Positions 50,638-59,803 of a stretch of 64,000 nucleotides of DNA are shown piece after piece. Below the pieces are notes generated by a model. That model saw only the letters and a program-made list of their open reading frames with translations, ran no database searches and was not told the origin of the DNA. Each line of letters starts with the position of its first letter. Position 1 is the stretch's first letter. Both the position numbers and the translations under genes were made by a program. The stretch comes from CAVQBJ01 sp963819075 (GTDB taxonomy: Bacteria > Actinomycetota > Thermoleophilia > Solirubrobacterales > Solirubrobacteraceae), in NCBI GenBank assembly GCA_963819075.1, contig CAWFUP010000001.1, forward strand, positions 744,001-808,000, in the 5' to 3' direction.

Positions 50638-52719
50638 CTACGGCGCCTCGGCGCCCTCGAGCAGTGTGAACTGCGCGTTGAGCTCCGACCCGGTCATCGG
50701 CGCGCCGGTGAAGGTGGCGCCGTTATTCACGCCGTTGTTCATCGAGAAGGTGTCGAGCGTCGCGCCGGGCATCGCAAAGGCGATCGCGTCGGTGCCGCCT
50801 CCGTTCGACAGCCCGATGTACCAGCCGGCCTTCACGAAGAAGTTGGTCGGCATGAACGTATAGGTACCCGGTGTCATCGGGAGCGTGAACGCCTGGGTCG
50901 TGTTCATCACCATGACGCCGCCGTTGGCCTGGGGCGCCAGGCCCTGGAAGTGGATCGTCGTCGGACCCGAGACGGTGTAGCCGCGCAGCATGATCGACAT
51001 CACCTCGCTGTCCGTCGGGATGCCGGAGGCGTGAGCCGCATCGAAGATGAGCTGCCACACGTCGGTGTCGTTCGGGTTGGAGATATCGACGTTCGAGGCG
51101 GTCTGGAGGTTGGCGCCGACGGTGGCGGTGGTCTCGGTCGACGTGGTGGTCGACGTGGTGGTCGTCGTTGTCGTTGCCGGCGGGGGCGCGACGACGTGCG
51201 CGAAGGGGTTGTAGTAATTCTGCGGCGTTGCGTAGCCCGCCGTGTTGGCGAAGTTGTACGGCAGCCCCGAGGTGGCGGCCATGTGCAGGCCGGCGCCGAG
51301 GTTGTACCCGGTGTCCATGAGCTCGGTCGGGGAGCTCGCCCACGTCTCGAGGCCGTGGATGTTCCCGTTGGTCGCCTCGTCGGCCCCGTCGGGATTGTCG
51401 GTGGTGTTGGCCACGAAGTGCTTGTTCTTCCACTCTGTGACGCCGTTGAGCGTTCGGTCGGGCGGATAGAACGTGCCGGTGGCCGGATCCTTGGCCACGG
51501 CCCTCTGCAGGTGCGCCCAGGACGTCTGGTTGTCGGCCGACGACGCCTCGGCGTCGATGAGGTTGGGCTGCCCGTTGAGGTCGGGGAGGAAGCGGCCCGA
51601 GAAGCAGGAGATGATCTTGATCTTGAACGTCGCCTTCATCTCGAAGGCATCCATCACGTTGAGGAGATCCTGCGGGGTGATGATGTCCTCGGGCACGGTC
51701 TGGCCGACGTCGTTCTGCTTCCACGAGGTCACCACGCCCGCGTCGCCGCCCTGTCCGGGTCCGAGCTGCTGGAACTCCGGGCCGCTCTGGATGCGAGCGC
51801 CGCGGGCCGGGATGCCGTGACCGGCCAGGTAGATGAACACGTCCGTGCACGGCGGGCTGGTGGCGTTGACGAGGTTGCCGATCGTCTCCTGCAGACCGGC
51901 CACCGTGGACGGCGCATCGGCGATGTGGTCGGGGGCGAGACCGAGCGCTGCCGCGAACTTGGTCATGGCGGTGAAGCTCGCATTGAACTCGCCTCCGCCG
52001 CTCTGGCCCTGGCGATCGCCGATCATCACGATGCAGTCACCTGCGAGCTGGGTCTTGGTGATGACTGGGGTGAACGTGGTAGCGGCCTGAGCGGAGTGGG
52101 CGGGCTCGTTGGTCGGCCGCGCGAACGCCGGCGGCGGCACGCCGGCGATGAGGCTCAGTGCGTCCAGGCGCCGCGCGCTCGTCGACCGCGCGGGCGCGGC
52201 CCCCGCCGGGCAGGCCGAGGAGGAGGCCACGCGATAACGCGGGTTGTCATAGGCCGCCGCGTCCGACAGCCACGGCGCGATCGTGCCGTTGATCATCGGC
52301 ATCCACAGCAGCTGGTGCGCCGCTCGCACCCGGCCGGTGCGCGCATCGAGCAGCACGAGCAGGCTTGGATGGGCGAAGAACGTGGTGCATCCGTAGTCGG
52401 CCCAGTACAGCCACTCGCGATGACCGATCGGCTTCGTCGGGGTGAAACTCGCCCCGGGCCCGTCGGCCTCGTTGACGACCGCCCTCGCCGACAGCGGGGC
52501 GCGAAGGCCGAAGATGACCAGCGGCCGTGTGACGCCGGACAGGTGTGCGATGGCCCGCTCGGCGAGCCGGACCGCCTGCCTCCGCGATAACGCGCTCGCC
52601 GGCGCGGCGACGACGAGCAGGGCGACCGTGGTCAGCGTGACAGTCACCATGCTCGCGGCGCGCCGCCTCGCCGCGGCGCGCGGCGCCTGCCCCCGCTTCG
52701 GTGATGGCGTTCCGTGCAC
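50638..52719 (-). CDS. Secreted caspase-like (clan CD) protease
   Basis: 693 aa from GTG 52719. Signal segment about 24-44 (MVTVTLTTVALLVVAAPASA). An N-terminal domain with a Cys pair (about 45-200) precedes a caspase-haemoglobinase fold at about 215-480. There DVFIYLAGHG holds the catalytic His 301 and FKIKIISCFSGRF holds Cys 372, each after a hydrophobic strand. A Thr-rich linker (ATTTTTTTSTTTSTETT) leads to a ~150-residue beta domain at the C-terminus. Most bacterial caspase-like proteins are intracellular; a secreted one with a Thr linker suggests processing of surface proteins, perhaps the neighbouring WxL-like protein. Substrate unknown. Confidence 0.72.
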   Translation of the reverse strand: MHGTPSPKRGQAPRAAARRRAASMVTVTLTTVALLVVAAPASALSRRQAVRLAERAIAHLSGVTRPLVIFGLRAPLSARAVVNEADGPGASFTPTKPIGHREWLYWADYGCTTFFAHPSLLVLLDARTGRVRAAHQLLWMPMINGTIAPWLSDAAAYDNPRYRVASSSACPAGAAPARSTSARRLDALSLIAGVPPPAFARPTNEPAHSAQAATTFTPVITKTQLAGDCIVMIGDRQGQSGGGEFNASFTAMTKFAAALGLAPDHIADAPSTVAGLQETIGNLVNATSPPCTDVFIYLAGHGIPARGARIQSGPEFQQLGPGQGGDAGVVTSWKQNDVGQTVPEDIITPQDLLNVMDAFEMKATFKIKIISCFSGRFLPDLNGQPNLIDAEASSADNQTSWAHLQRAVAKDPATGTFYPPDRTLNGVTEWKNKHFVANTTDNPDGADEATNGNIHGLETWASSPTELMDTGYNLGAGLHMAATSGLPYNFANTAGYATPQNYYNPFAHVVAPPPATTTTTTTSTTTSTETTATVGANLQTASNVDISNPNDTDVWQLIFDAAHASGIPTDSEVMSIMLRGYTVSGPTTIHFQGLAPQANGGVMVMNTTQAFTLPMTPGTYTFMPTNFFVKAGWYIGLSNGGGTDAIAFAMPGATLDTFSMNNGVNNGATFTGAPMTGSELNAQFTLLEGAEAP

Positions 52720-52790
52720 TGAAACCCCCGGGCGATCGCGCTTGCGACCGTGGGCGCAATATACCCCGCCCCACGGCGCGCGGCACTCTT

Positions 52791-53402
52791 CTACGCCGCT
52801 GTCCGCCGAGCTCCTGCCGCGCCGGTGGGTGCGTGAGCTCGCACCTGGTCCTCGAGCATCGCGGTCACCGTCTTCAGTGCGTCTGTTCGGCGCTCGTTGC
52901 GCGCGATGAGGGTGGCGCCCTCGATGGCCGCGACGCTCAGCGTGGCCAGCTCGCGGGCCCTCGCGGCGGGCAGGCCGCGCCGGCGCAGCGCCTCGGCGAA
53001 GAGCCTCCGCCAACGAGCGTAGGCGTTCTCGCAGGCCTCGCGCAGCGCCGGTGAGGTGCCCGCCGCCTCGGCGGACAGCGTGGCGACGGCGCAGCCTTCC
53101 TCGAAGTTGGACTGCTCCAGCCAGCGGGCGATGGCGCGCCCGACCCGCCGCACCACATCTGGCGCGTCGTGCGCGCGCTCGTCCGCGGCGGCGATGAGCG
53201 CCTCGACACCGGCGCTCGAGGCTTCGATTGCTTCGACGGCGAGCTGCTCCTTGCCGCCGGGGAAGTGAAAGTAGAACGAGCCCTTGGGAGCCCCGCTCTC
53301 GGCGAGCACCTGGGCCAGGCCGGTGCCGTGGTAGCCCTGGTGATGGAACAGTCGCGCGGCGGTCACGATCGCGTCGGCGCGGGCGGTGGAGGTGCGGGGC
53401 AT
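52791..53402 (-). CDS. TetR-family repressor
   Basis: 203 aa from ATG 53402. The N-terminal helix-turn-helix (about 7-50) reads ADAIVTAARLFHHQGYHGTG, then LAQVLAESGAPKGSFYFHFP. The ligand-binding part resembles the LmrA/YxaF-like TetR group (CAVATLSAEAAGTSPALREA). It is divergent from the alcohol dehydrogenase gene, and the 66-bp gap holds a clear palindrome (53430-53445). It therefore probably represses both genes until an aldehyde, alcohol or quinone-like ligand binds. The ligand is inferred. Confidence 0.88.
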   Translation of the reverse strand: MPRTSTARADAIVTAARLFHHQGYHGTGLAQVLAESGAPKGSFYFHFPGGKEQLAVEAIEASSAGVEALIAAADERAHDAPDVVRRVGRAIARWLEQSNFEEGCAVATLSAEAAGTSPALREACENAYARWRRLFAEALRRRGLPAARARELATLSVAAIEGATLIARNERRTDALKTVTAMLEDQVRAHAPTGAAGARRTAA

Positions 53403-53429
53403 CGCCTCGAAGTATGGCAAACGGTATAG

Positions 53430-53445
53430 TATGGCGCTCGCCATA
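53430..53445. promoter_or_regulatory. Operator palindrome for the TetR repressor
   Basis: TATGGCGCTCGCCATA: perfect 7-bp arms around CT. A related half-site TATGGCA lies at 53413-53419. It is in the divergent promoter between the TetR and dehydrogenase genes. Confidence 0.7.
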
Positions 53446-53468
53446 GTGCAGAACCGAGGAGCCTGTGT

Positions 53469-54494
53469 ATGCAGCAGCTCAACTTCATCGAAGCGGGGAA
53501 GCTCGAGTGGCGCGAGGTGCCGGAACCGCGGCTCGAGGCCGACCGGGAGGCGATCGCGAAGCCGATCGTCGTCGCCACCTGCGACCTCGATCCGTTGATC
53601 GTGCGAGGCGACGTGCCGCTGGCCGGTCCCTTCCCCTTCGGCCACGAGGGCATCGGGCGGGTGGTGGACGTCGGCGATGCCGTCGACACGGTCGCGCCCG
53701 GCGATCTGGTGAGCATCCCGTTCCAGATCTCCTGTGGCTCCTGCGAGCAGTGCCAGCGGGGACGCAGCGCCCACTGCCAGGCGGTGCCGCGTCTGTCGAT
53801 GTACGGCCTGGGGCCACTGAGCGGCAGCCAATTCGGCGGATTCCTCTCCGATCGTGTGCGCGTGCCGTTCGCGGAACACATGCTGGTCGCCCTGCCGGGC
53901 GGCGTATCGCCGCAGTCGGCCGCGAGCCTCAGCGACAACATCGCCGACGCCTGGCGCACGGTCGGACCGCAGCTGGAGCAGGAGCCGGGCGCCGACGTGC
54001 TCATCGTGTCGGCCGAGAGCTCGATCGCCCTGTACGCCGTCGCCATCGCCCGCGCGCTCGGCGCCGGGCGAGTCGACTTCGTCGGTGGCGGGCCCGCCCA
54101 GGGCGAGATCGCCGCCCGGTTGGGCGCCACCGTGATCGCTGGCGACGTCCCCGAGCGGCTCGGGCCCTACCCGATCACGGTCGCCGCCACCACCGATCAC
54201 GCCGGCTTGGCCTGCGCGCTTCGTTCGACGGCGCCGGACGGAGTGTGCACGAGCGTCGGCATCTATTTCGAGCCGACGACCCCGATGCCGCTGTTCGAGA
54301 TGTACACCCACGGCATCCGCTTCCTGACCGGGCGCGTCCACGCGCGCGAGGCGATGGCGCCGGCGCTCGCGCTGATCGAGCAGGGACTCTTGCGGCCCGA
54401 GACCGTCACCGCCCAGGTGGTCGGCTGGGGCGACGCCGCCGAGGCGCTTGGCGACTTCAGCGGTAAGACGGTCGTCACGCGCGTTACCGAGTGA
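53469..54494 (+). CDS. Zinc-dependent alcohol dehydrogenase family protein
   Basis: 341 aa medium-chain dehydrogenase. Catalytic zinc ligands C38 and H59-E60 (FGHEGIG) are visible. Structural zinc Cys are C89, C92, C95 and C103. The Rossmann part (about 160-280) is atypical: the expected GxGxxG reads as VSAESSIALYAVAIARALGA, so nucleotide binding may be altered. Substrate unknown. It is divergent from a TetR repressor with an operator between, so it is inducible. A possible role is detoxification of an aldehyde or alcohol. Confidence 0.82.
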   Translation: MQQLNFIEAGKLEWREVPEPRLEADREAIAKPIVVATCDLDPLIVRGDVPLAGPFPFGHEGIGRVVDVGDAVDTVAPGDLVSIPFQISCGSCEQCQRGRSAHCQAVPRLSMYGLGPLSGSQFGGFLSDRVRVPFAEHMLVALPGGVSPQSAASLSDNIADAWRTVGPQLEQEPGADVLIVSAESSIALYAVAIARALGAGRVDFVGGGPAQGEIAARLGATVIAGDVPERLGPYPITVAATTDHAGLACALRSTAPDGVCTSVGIYFEPTTPMPLFEMYTHGIRFLTGRVHAREAMAPALALIEQGLLRPETVTAQVVGWGDAAEALGDFSGKTVVTRVTE

Positions 54495-54642
54495 CGCGCG
54501 CCAACGACGACGCGCGGGAGCTGGCCGGCTCGGCGCTGCCTACCGTCGACCCGCTTCGGCCGGCACGGACCCCCTAGACTGTCGGGCCCGCGACCGTGGA
54601 GGCGCGGCGCTCAGACTCCGACACGCAGGGAAGGCGAGGCCG

Positions 54643-56842
54643 ATGAACGCAGGGGAGCGTGTGCGGGCAGTGGGCGCTCGCCTGAGCGCATTCGCCCTCG
54701 TGGCTGCGGCGACGGTCGCCGCGGCGCCGGCCGTGGCGGTGGCGGCGCCTGCCGCCACCTCGACCACCCTCGAGCGTCTCCCCGTCCGCCGCGGCCGACA
54801 CCTACATCGCGGACGCGACGAACAACGACGTCGTGAAGGTTTCGCCATCGGGCGCCCGCACGACTGTCGGCACCGGCCTGTCCTCGCCGCTTGGCGTGGC
54901 GCTCGACGCCGCCGGCGACGCCTACATCGCCGACAGCGGCAACAACCGCGTCGTGAAGGTGACCCCGGCCGGGGTGCAGTCGACGATCGGCAGCGGCCTC
55001 TCCTCACCCAATGACGTGGCCGTCGACGCCGCCGGTGACGCGTACATCGCCGACAGCGGAAATGGCCGCGTCGTCAAGGTGACTGCCGCCGGGGTCCAGA
55101 CCGTGGTCGCCCTCACCGGCCTGGCCACTCCGGTGGCGGTGGCCGTCGACGGCTTCGGTGAGCTGTACGTCTCCGACTACACGGGCAACCGGGTCCTCAA
55201 GCTGACGCCGGCGGGGGTCCAGACGGCGGTGGGCAGCGGCCTGAGCGGGCCGGCGGGCATCGCGCTCGACCGCAGCGGTGACGTGCTCATCGCCGACAGC
55301 GCCAATGACCGCGTCGTCAAGGTGACTCCCGCCGGCGTGCAGTCGGTCCTCCTCGCCGGCCTCGGCAACCCGCTCGGCGTCACCGTGGACGCGGGCGGCG
55401 ACGTGCTCGTCGCCGACAGCTATGACGGCGAGGTCCTCGAGGTCACGCCGACCGGCGTGCAGAGCACCGCCGTCGCCGGCCTCGGTTACCCGGTGGGCGT
55501 CGCGCTCGACGCGCCCGCGGTGACCGTCACCACCGGCACGAAGGTCACCCTCAGCGCAACCGTCCTGTCCTCGACCGGCGGGCTGCCCACCGGCAACGTC
55601 ACGTTCAGCGACGGCAAGACCGCCCTTGGCACGGTGGCGCTCGGCACGACCGCGCCGGCCACCGCCACGCTCGTCGTCTCGACGCTCGCTGCGGGCACCC
55701 ACACCGTGACGGCGACGTACGCGGGAACGACGACGCTCGCCGCCTCGACTGCGCCGGGCGCCACCGTCGTCGTCAAGACGCCGCCTCCGCCGGCGACCAC
55801 CACCACGGCGCTCAAGGCGACGGCGACCGTGCCGCCGGTCGGCGGCAACGTCGTCATCACCCAGCCGTACGCGAACAACGTCCTGCAGGTCAGTCCGAGT
55901 GGGACGATCACGACGCTGCCGTTCACCGGCCTGGACCTCCCGGCGGATGTCGTCATCGACCCGGCCGGCGACATCTACCTCTCAGACCACTACAACAGCC
56001 GTGTGCTCAAGCTGACGCCGGCCGGGGTGCAGACGACGGTGGCCAGCGACCTCTTCGATCCCGCCGGTCTCGCGCTCGACAAGGCCGGGGATCTGTTCAT
56101 CGCCGACGCGCTGAACAACCGCATCGTCAAGGTCACGCCGGCCGGCGTGGAGAGCGCCGTTCCGACGACCGGGCTGAACGAGCCGCTCGGCGTCGCCGTC
56201 GATGCCACCGGCGACGTCTACATCGGTGACGCCCTGCTCAACGAGGTGCTCAAGGTGACTCCCGCCGGCGTGCAGACCACGATCGGCAGTGGCTTCAACT
56301 ATCCGACGCAGGTCGCCCTCGACGCCGCCGGCAACCTCTACGTGGCCGATACCGACAACAACCGGATCGTGAAGATCACCCCCGCCGGCGTGCAGAGCGT
56401 GTTCACCAACCAGGTCAACGGTCCGCTCGGCGTGAGCGTCGACAGCTCCGGCAACGTGTGGGTGGCCGACAGCTCCAACAACCGGGTCATCGAGGTCACG
56501 CAGGCCGGTGTCATCACGCAGGTCGGCGGTCACCTCAACTACCCCGCGGACGTGGCGGTCAGCGCCCCGCGATCCGGTCACGCGGCGACGGTGACGCTCA
56601 CCGCGACGGTCAGCTCGACCGCCGGCGCGCCCACCGGCGCGCCCACCGGCACGGTGTCCTTCACCGCCGACGGCACGAAGACGCTCGGCAGCGCGAGCCT
56701 GAGCGCCACCTCGCCCGACACCGCGACGCTGAGCGTCACCACGCTCGCGGCGGGCACGCACTCGATCACCGCGACGTACGCGGGATCGAGCGGCTTCGCC
56801 GGCTCGAGCGCCACGACCACGGTGACGGTGCCGACGGGCTGA
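54643..56842 (+). CDS. Secreted NHL-propeller protein with Ig-like domains (apparent frameshift)
   Basis: ATG 54643 (AAGG upstream) starts a signal peptide (FALVAAATVAAAPAVAVAAPA). Near 54770 the coding phase changes: the propeller frame runs back to SVSPSAAADTYIADATNNDV without a start. Joining them needs one base less, so there is an indel or a sequence error. The mature part has about six NHL repeats (VDAAGDAYIADSGNNRVVKVT-type), then an Ig-like Big domain (about 230-320). A second set of about six NHL repeats and a final Ig-like domain follow. NHL propellers usually bind ligands or proteins. A -10-like TAGACT lies at 54575-54580. The hairpin repeats at 56861 follow the stop. Confidence 0.7.
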
Positions 56843-56860
56843 GCCGGGCCGCGGTGCCGG

Positions 56861-56979
56861 GGTGTGCTCGATTACGTCCGCAGGGCGGGCGTGCGGGAGC
56901 ACACCTCGGCGCGACAGCCGCCGCGCGTCCCGGGGTGTGCTCGATTACGTCCGCAGGGCGGGCGTGCGGGAGCACACCC
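56861..56979. repeat. Two tandem ~73-bp hairpin repeats (locus B)
   Basis: GGTGTGCTC pairs with GAGCACACC at 56861-56905, and again at 56933-56979, with a period of 73 bp. The loops share GATTACGTCC and GGCGGGCGTGCGG. The stem and the GGCGGGCGT core match locus A at 19126-19503, so both belong to one element family. It lies between the NHL gene and glmU. Confidence 0.8.
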
Positions 56980-56983
56980 TCGG

Positions 56984-57102
56984 GCGCGGCCAGGAATCGA
57001 ACCGCGAGCGAGCCCCGCAGCCCGCCGCCCCTCCGCGGCGTTCCGCCACCCCCCGGCGCGGCCGGGAATGGAACCGCGAGCAACCCCCGCCGCGCGCCGC
57101 CT
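56984..57102. repeat. Imperfect 72-bp direct duplication before glmU
   Basis: GCGCGGCCAGGAATCGAACC (56984) and GCGCGGCCGGGAATGGAACC (57056) start two similar ~45-bp blocks 72 bp apart. The period is close to the hairpin array just upstream, so they may be worn copies of a neighbouring unit. Nothing coding is seen. Confidence 0.5.
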
Positions 57103-57208
57103 CCCCCGTCAAGGCCCCCGCCGAGCGCCGCGCCGTAGAGCGCGCCGGCACGCCGCGCGCCGGCCGCCCGCCGGAACGGACCTGCCCCGGGGGTAGAGTG
57201 ACGCGGGC

Positions 57209-58630
57209 ATGTCCACGCTCACCACCGTCGTCCTCGCCGCCGGTCAGGGCTCGCGCATGCGCTCGCGCACGCCGAAGATGCTCCACGACCTCTGCGGCCG
57301 CCCGCTGGTCGTCTGGCCGGTCGCCGCGGCCCGCCACGCGGGCGCCGACGCGGTGGTCGTCGTGGGCGGGCCCGACCGCGCCCTGGCCGAACACCTCCCG
57401 GCCGACGTCGCGCTCGCGGTGCAGGAGCAGCCGAAGGGCACCGCCGACGCGCTGCTCGCCGCCGCCGATCACCTTACGAGCGACGGCGGCGACGTCCTCG
57501 TGCTCTCGGGCGACGTCCCGCTCGTCACGGCCGAGCTGCTCGACCAGCTGCTGGCCACGCACCGCCACGCGGGCGCGGCCGCAACCGTCGCGACCATGGA
57601 GCTCGAGGACCCGAGCGGGTACGGGCGCATCGTGCGCGACGCCGACGGGTCGGTCACCAGGGTGGTCGAGACGAAGGTCGCCGGCGACGCCACCGAGGCC
57701 GAGCTGGCGCTGCGCGAGGTCAACGCGGGCGTGTACGTGTTCGCCACCGAGGGCCTCGTCGAAGCCCTGCGGTCCGTCGGCAGCGAGAACGCGCAGTCCG
57801 AGCGGTACCTCCCCGACGTGCTCGCCATCCTGCGTGAGCGCGGGGGGCGCATCGCGGCGCACACCGTGGCCGATGCGTCGCAGCTCGCCGGGGTGAACGA
57901 CCGCGTCGAGCTCGCGGCCGCCCGCACCGTCGCCCAGCAGCGGATCCTGCACGCGCTCATGCGCGACGGCGTCACGATCGTCGATCCGGCCTCGACGCTC
58001 GTCGACGTCGGCGTCGCGATCGGCATGGACACCGTCATCGAGCCGTCGAGCTTCCTGCGCGGCGCGACGGCGGTCGGCGAGGGCTGCCGCATCGGGCCGC
58101 TGACGACGCTCATCGACGTCACGCTCGGCGATGAGGTCCGCGCCGTGCACTCCTACCTGCAGTCCTGCGAGGTGCGCGCCGGGGCGAGCGTCGGGCCGTT
58201 CGCCTACCTGCGCCCGGGCGCGCTCCTGCGCGAGCGCTCCAAGGCGGGCACGTTCGTCGAGATCAAGAACTCCGACATCGGCATCGGGACAAAGGTTCCA
58301 CATCTGTCTTACATCGGCGACGCCGACGTGGGGGACGGGACCAACCTCGGCGCCGCGACGATTACGGCCAACTACGACGGACAGGCCAAGCACCGCACGA
58401 CGATCGGCCGCAACGTGCGCACGAGCGTCGACACGACGCTGGTCGCCCCGGTGAGCGTCGGCGATAACGCCTATACCGGGGCCGGATCGGTCATCACGCG
58501 CGACGTGCCCGAGGGCGCGCTTGGCATCGCCCGCGAGCGCCAGACCAATCTCGAGGGCTACGCCGAGCGCCGCGAGACCCCGCCCGCGCCGGCCGGCGCC
58601 GCCGCCAAGCGCAACGGGCCGCCTCGGTGA
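57209..58630 (+). CDS. glmU: Bifunctional UDP-GlcNAc pyrophosphorylase / glucosamine-1-phosphate acetyltransferase
   Basis: 473 aa from ATG 57209. The N-terminal nucleotidyltransferase shows VVLAAGQGSRMRSRTPKML (about 7-25), EQPKGTADAL, LSGDVPL and the GYGRIVRD segment. The C-terminal left-handed beta-helix has the acetyltransferase signature GTFVEIKNSDIGIGTKVPHL, SYIGDADVGDGTNLGA and TANYDGQAKH. It makes UDP-GlcNAc for peptidoglycan. A -10-like TAGAGT at 57194-57199 gives a very short leader. The tRNA-Gln/glmU linkage typical of actinobacteria is broken here by the island. prs follows after 46 bp. Confidence 0.95.
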   Translation: MSTLTTVVLAAGQGSRMRSRTPKMLHDLCGRPLVVWPVAAARHAGADAVVVVGGPDRALAEHLPADVALAVQEQPKGTADALLAAADHLTSDGGDVLVLSGDVPLVTAELLDQLLATHRHAGAAATVATMELEDPSGYGRIVRDADGSVTRVVETKVAGDATEAELALREVNAGVYVFATEGLVEALRSVGSENAQSERYLPDVLAILRERGGRIAAHTVADASQLAGVNDRVELAAARTVAQQRILHALMRDGVTIVDPASTLVDVGVAIGMDTVIEPSSFLRGATAVGEGCRIGPLTTLIDVTLGDEVRAVHSYLQSCEVRAGASVGPFAYLRPGALLRERSKAGTFVEIKNSDIGIGTKVPHLSYIGDADVGDGTNLGAATITANYDGQAKHRTTIGRNVRTSVDTTLVAPVSVGDNAYTGAGSVITRDVPEGALGIARERQTNLEGYAERRETPPAPAGAAAKRNGPPR

Positions 58631-58664
58631 GCGTGACGGCGACGCGGCCGTCGGGGCGCGGTTC

Positions 58665-58670
58665 TACACT
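58665..58670 (+). promoter_or_regulatory. -10 box (TACACT) for a leaderless prs transcript
   Basis: TACACT ends 6 nt before GTG 58677, so transcription should start on the start codon. The same spacing is seen at the iclR gene (8584-8589). No ribosome site precedes GTG 58677. Confidence 0.45.
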
Positions 58671-58676
58671 CGGGGC

Positions 58677-59705
58677 GTGAGCGCCACCATGAAGCCTCGC
58701 ACCGAGATCGCGGGCACGAGCCTGCCGATCGATTACAACAAGCGGCTCATGCTGTTCTCCGGCCGCGCGAACCCGCAGCTGGCCGCGGACATCGCCGGGC
58801 GCCTGAGCGTCGATCTCGGCCCGGTCACCCTCAAGACCTTCTCCAACGGCGAGGTGTACTGCCGCTACGAGGAGTCGATCCGCGGCGCGGACGTGTTCAT
58901 CGTGCAGCCGACCTGCGGCAACCCGCACACCGGCGTGACCGCGAACGACTCGCTCATGGAGCTGCTGTTCATGATCGACGCGGCGGTCGGCGCCTCGGCG
59001 CACCGTGTCATCGCCGTGACGCCGTGGTTCGGCTATTCGCGCCAGGACAAGAAGTCCTCGCCGCGCGAGCCGATCTCGGCGCGCCTGGTGGCGCGCATGA
59101 TCGAGGCCGCCGGCGCCGATCGCGTGCTGACGATGGACCTGCACGCCGGGCAGGTGCAGGGCTTCTTCCAGAAGCCGGTCGACCACATGACGGCCCTGTT
59201 CATCCTCACCCAATACTTCCGCGACCTCGGCCTGGAGGATCTCGTCGTCGTCGCCCCGGACGCCGGGCGCGTCAAGATGAATAAGAAGTTCGCCTCGAAG
59301 ATCGGTGCCGAGCTGGCGATCCTCGATAAGGAGCGCCCGGCCCAGCAGGTGGCCGAGATCGGCTACGTCATCGGCGACGTGAAGGGCAAGACCGCCGTCA
59401 TCGTCGATGACATCATCGACACCGCCGGCACCCTGAAGGCGGCGGCCCAGACGGTGCTCGAGGAGGGCGCCTCGCGCGTGTACGCGGCCGCCACCCACGC
59501 CGTGCTCTCGGGCAACGCCTACGAGAACCTGCGCTCGTCGGGCCTCGAGCAGATCGTGGTCACCGACACGATCCCGATCCCGCCGGGCGCGCCGGCCAAC
59601 GTGCGTGTGCTTCCCTGCGCAGACCTGCTCACCGACTCGATCCGCCGCATCTTCACCGACGACTCGGTGAGCGAGGTCTTCGGCGGCGAGAACCAGCTCT
59701 TCTGA
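58677..59705 (+). CDS. prs: Ribose-phosphate pyrophosphokinase
   Basis: 342 aa from GTG 58677; ATG 58689 is the alternative. It makes PRPP from ribose-5-phosphate and ATP for nucleotide and amino acid synthesis. It shows FSGRANPQLAADIA, the FSNGEVYCRYEESIRG block, TPWFGYSRQDKK with the flexible-loop residues, a TMDLHAGQVQGFF histidine loop and the PRPP-binding VIVDDIIDTAGTL. Length is slightly above the usual 310-330. The genes glmU-prs are a standard actinobacterial pair. The GTG choice rests on the -10 box at 58665. Confidence 0.95.
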   Translation: MSATMKPRTEIAGTSLPIDYNKRLMLFSGRANPQLAADIAGRLSVDLGPVTLKTFSNGEVYCRYEESIRGADVFIVQPTCGNPHTGVTANDSLMELLFMIDAAVGASAHRVIAVTPWFGYSRQDKKSSPREPISARLVARMIEAAGADRVLTMDLHAGQVQGFFQKPVDHMTALFILTQYFRDLGLEDLVVVAPDAGRVKMNKKFASKIGAELAILDKERPAQQVAEIGYVIGDVKGKTAVIVDDIIDTAGTLKAAAQTVLEEGASRVYAAATHAVLSGNAYENLRSSGLEQIVVTDTIPIPPGAPANVRVLPCADLLTDSIRRIFTDDSVSEVFGGENQLF

Positions 59706-59803
59706 GCTGATCGCGCGCGCGTTCGTCGCCGCGGTGCGCAGGAATGGGCGCGATTGCGCCGGGGAAACTACCGGAAGCTGTCAAGCAGTCCGCCATTCGG
59801 TCG

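Noticed and set aside
56984..57102. tRNA fragments (GGAATCGAACC pattern)
   Set aside because: The implied T-stem does not pair and no acceptor or anticodon arm follows; more likely part of a local duplication.
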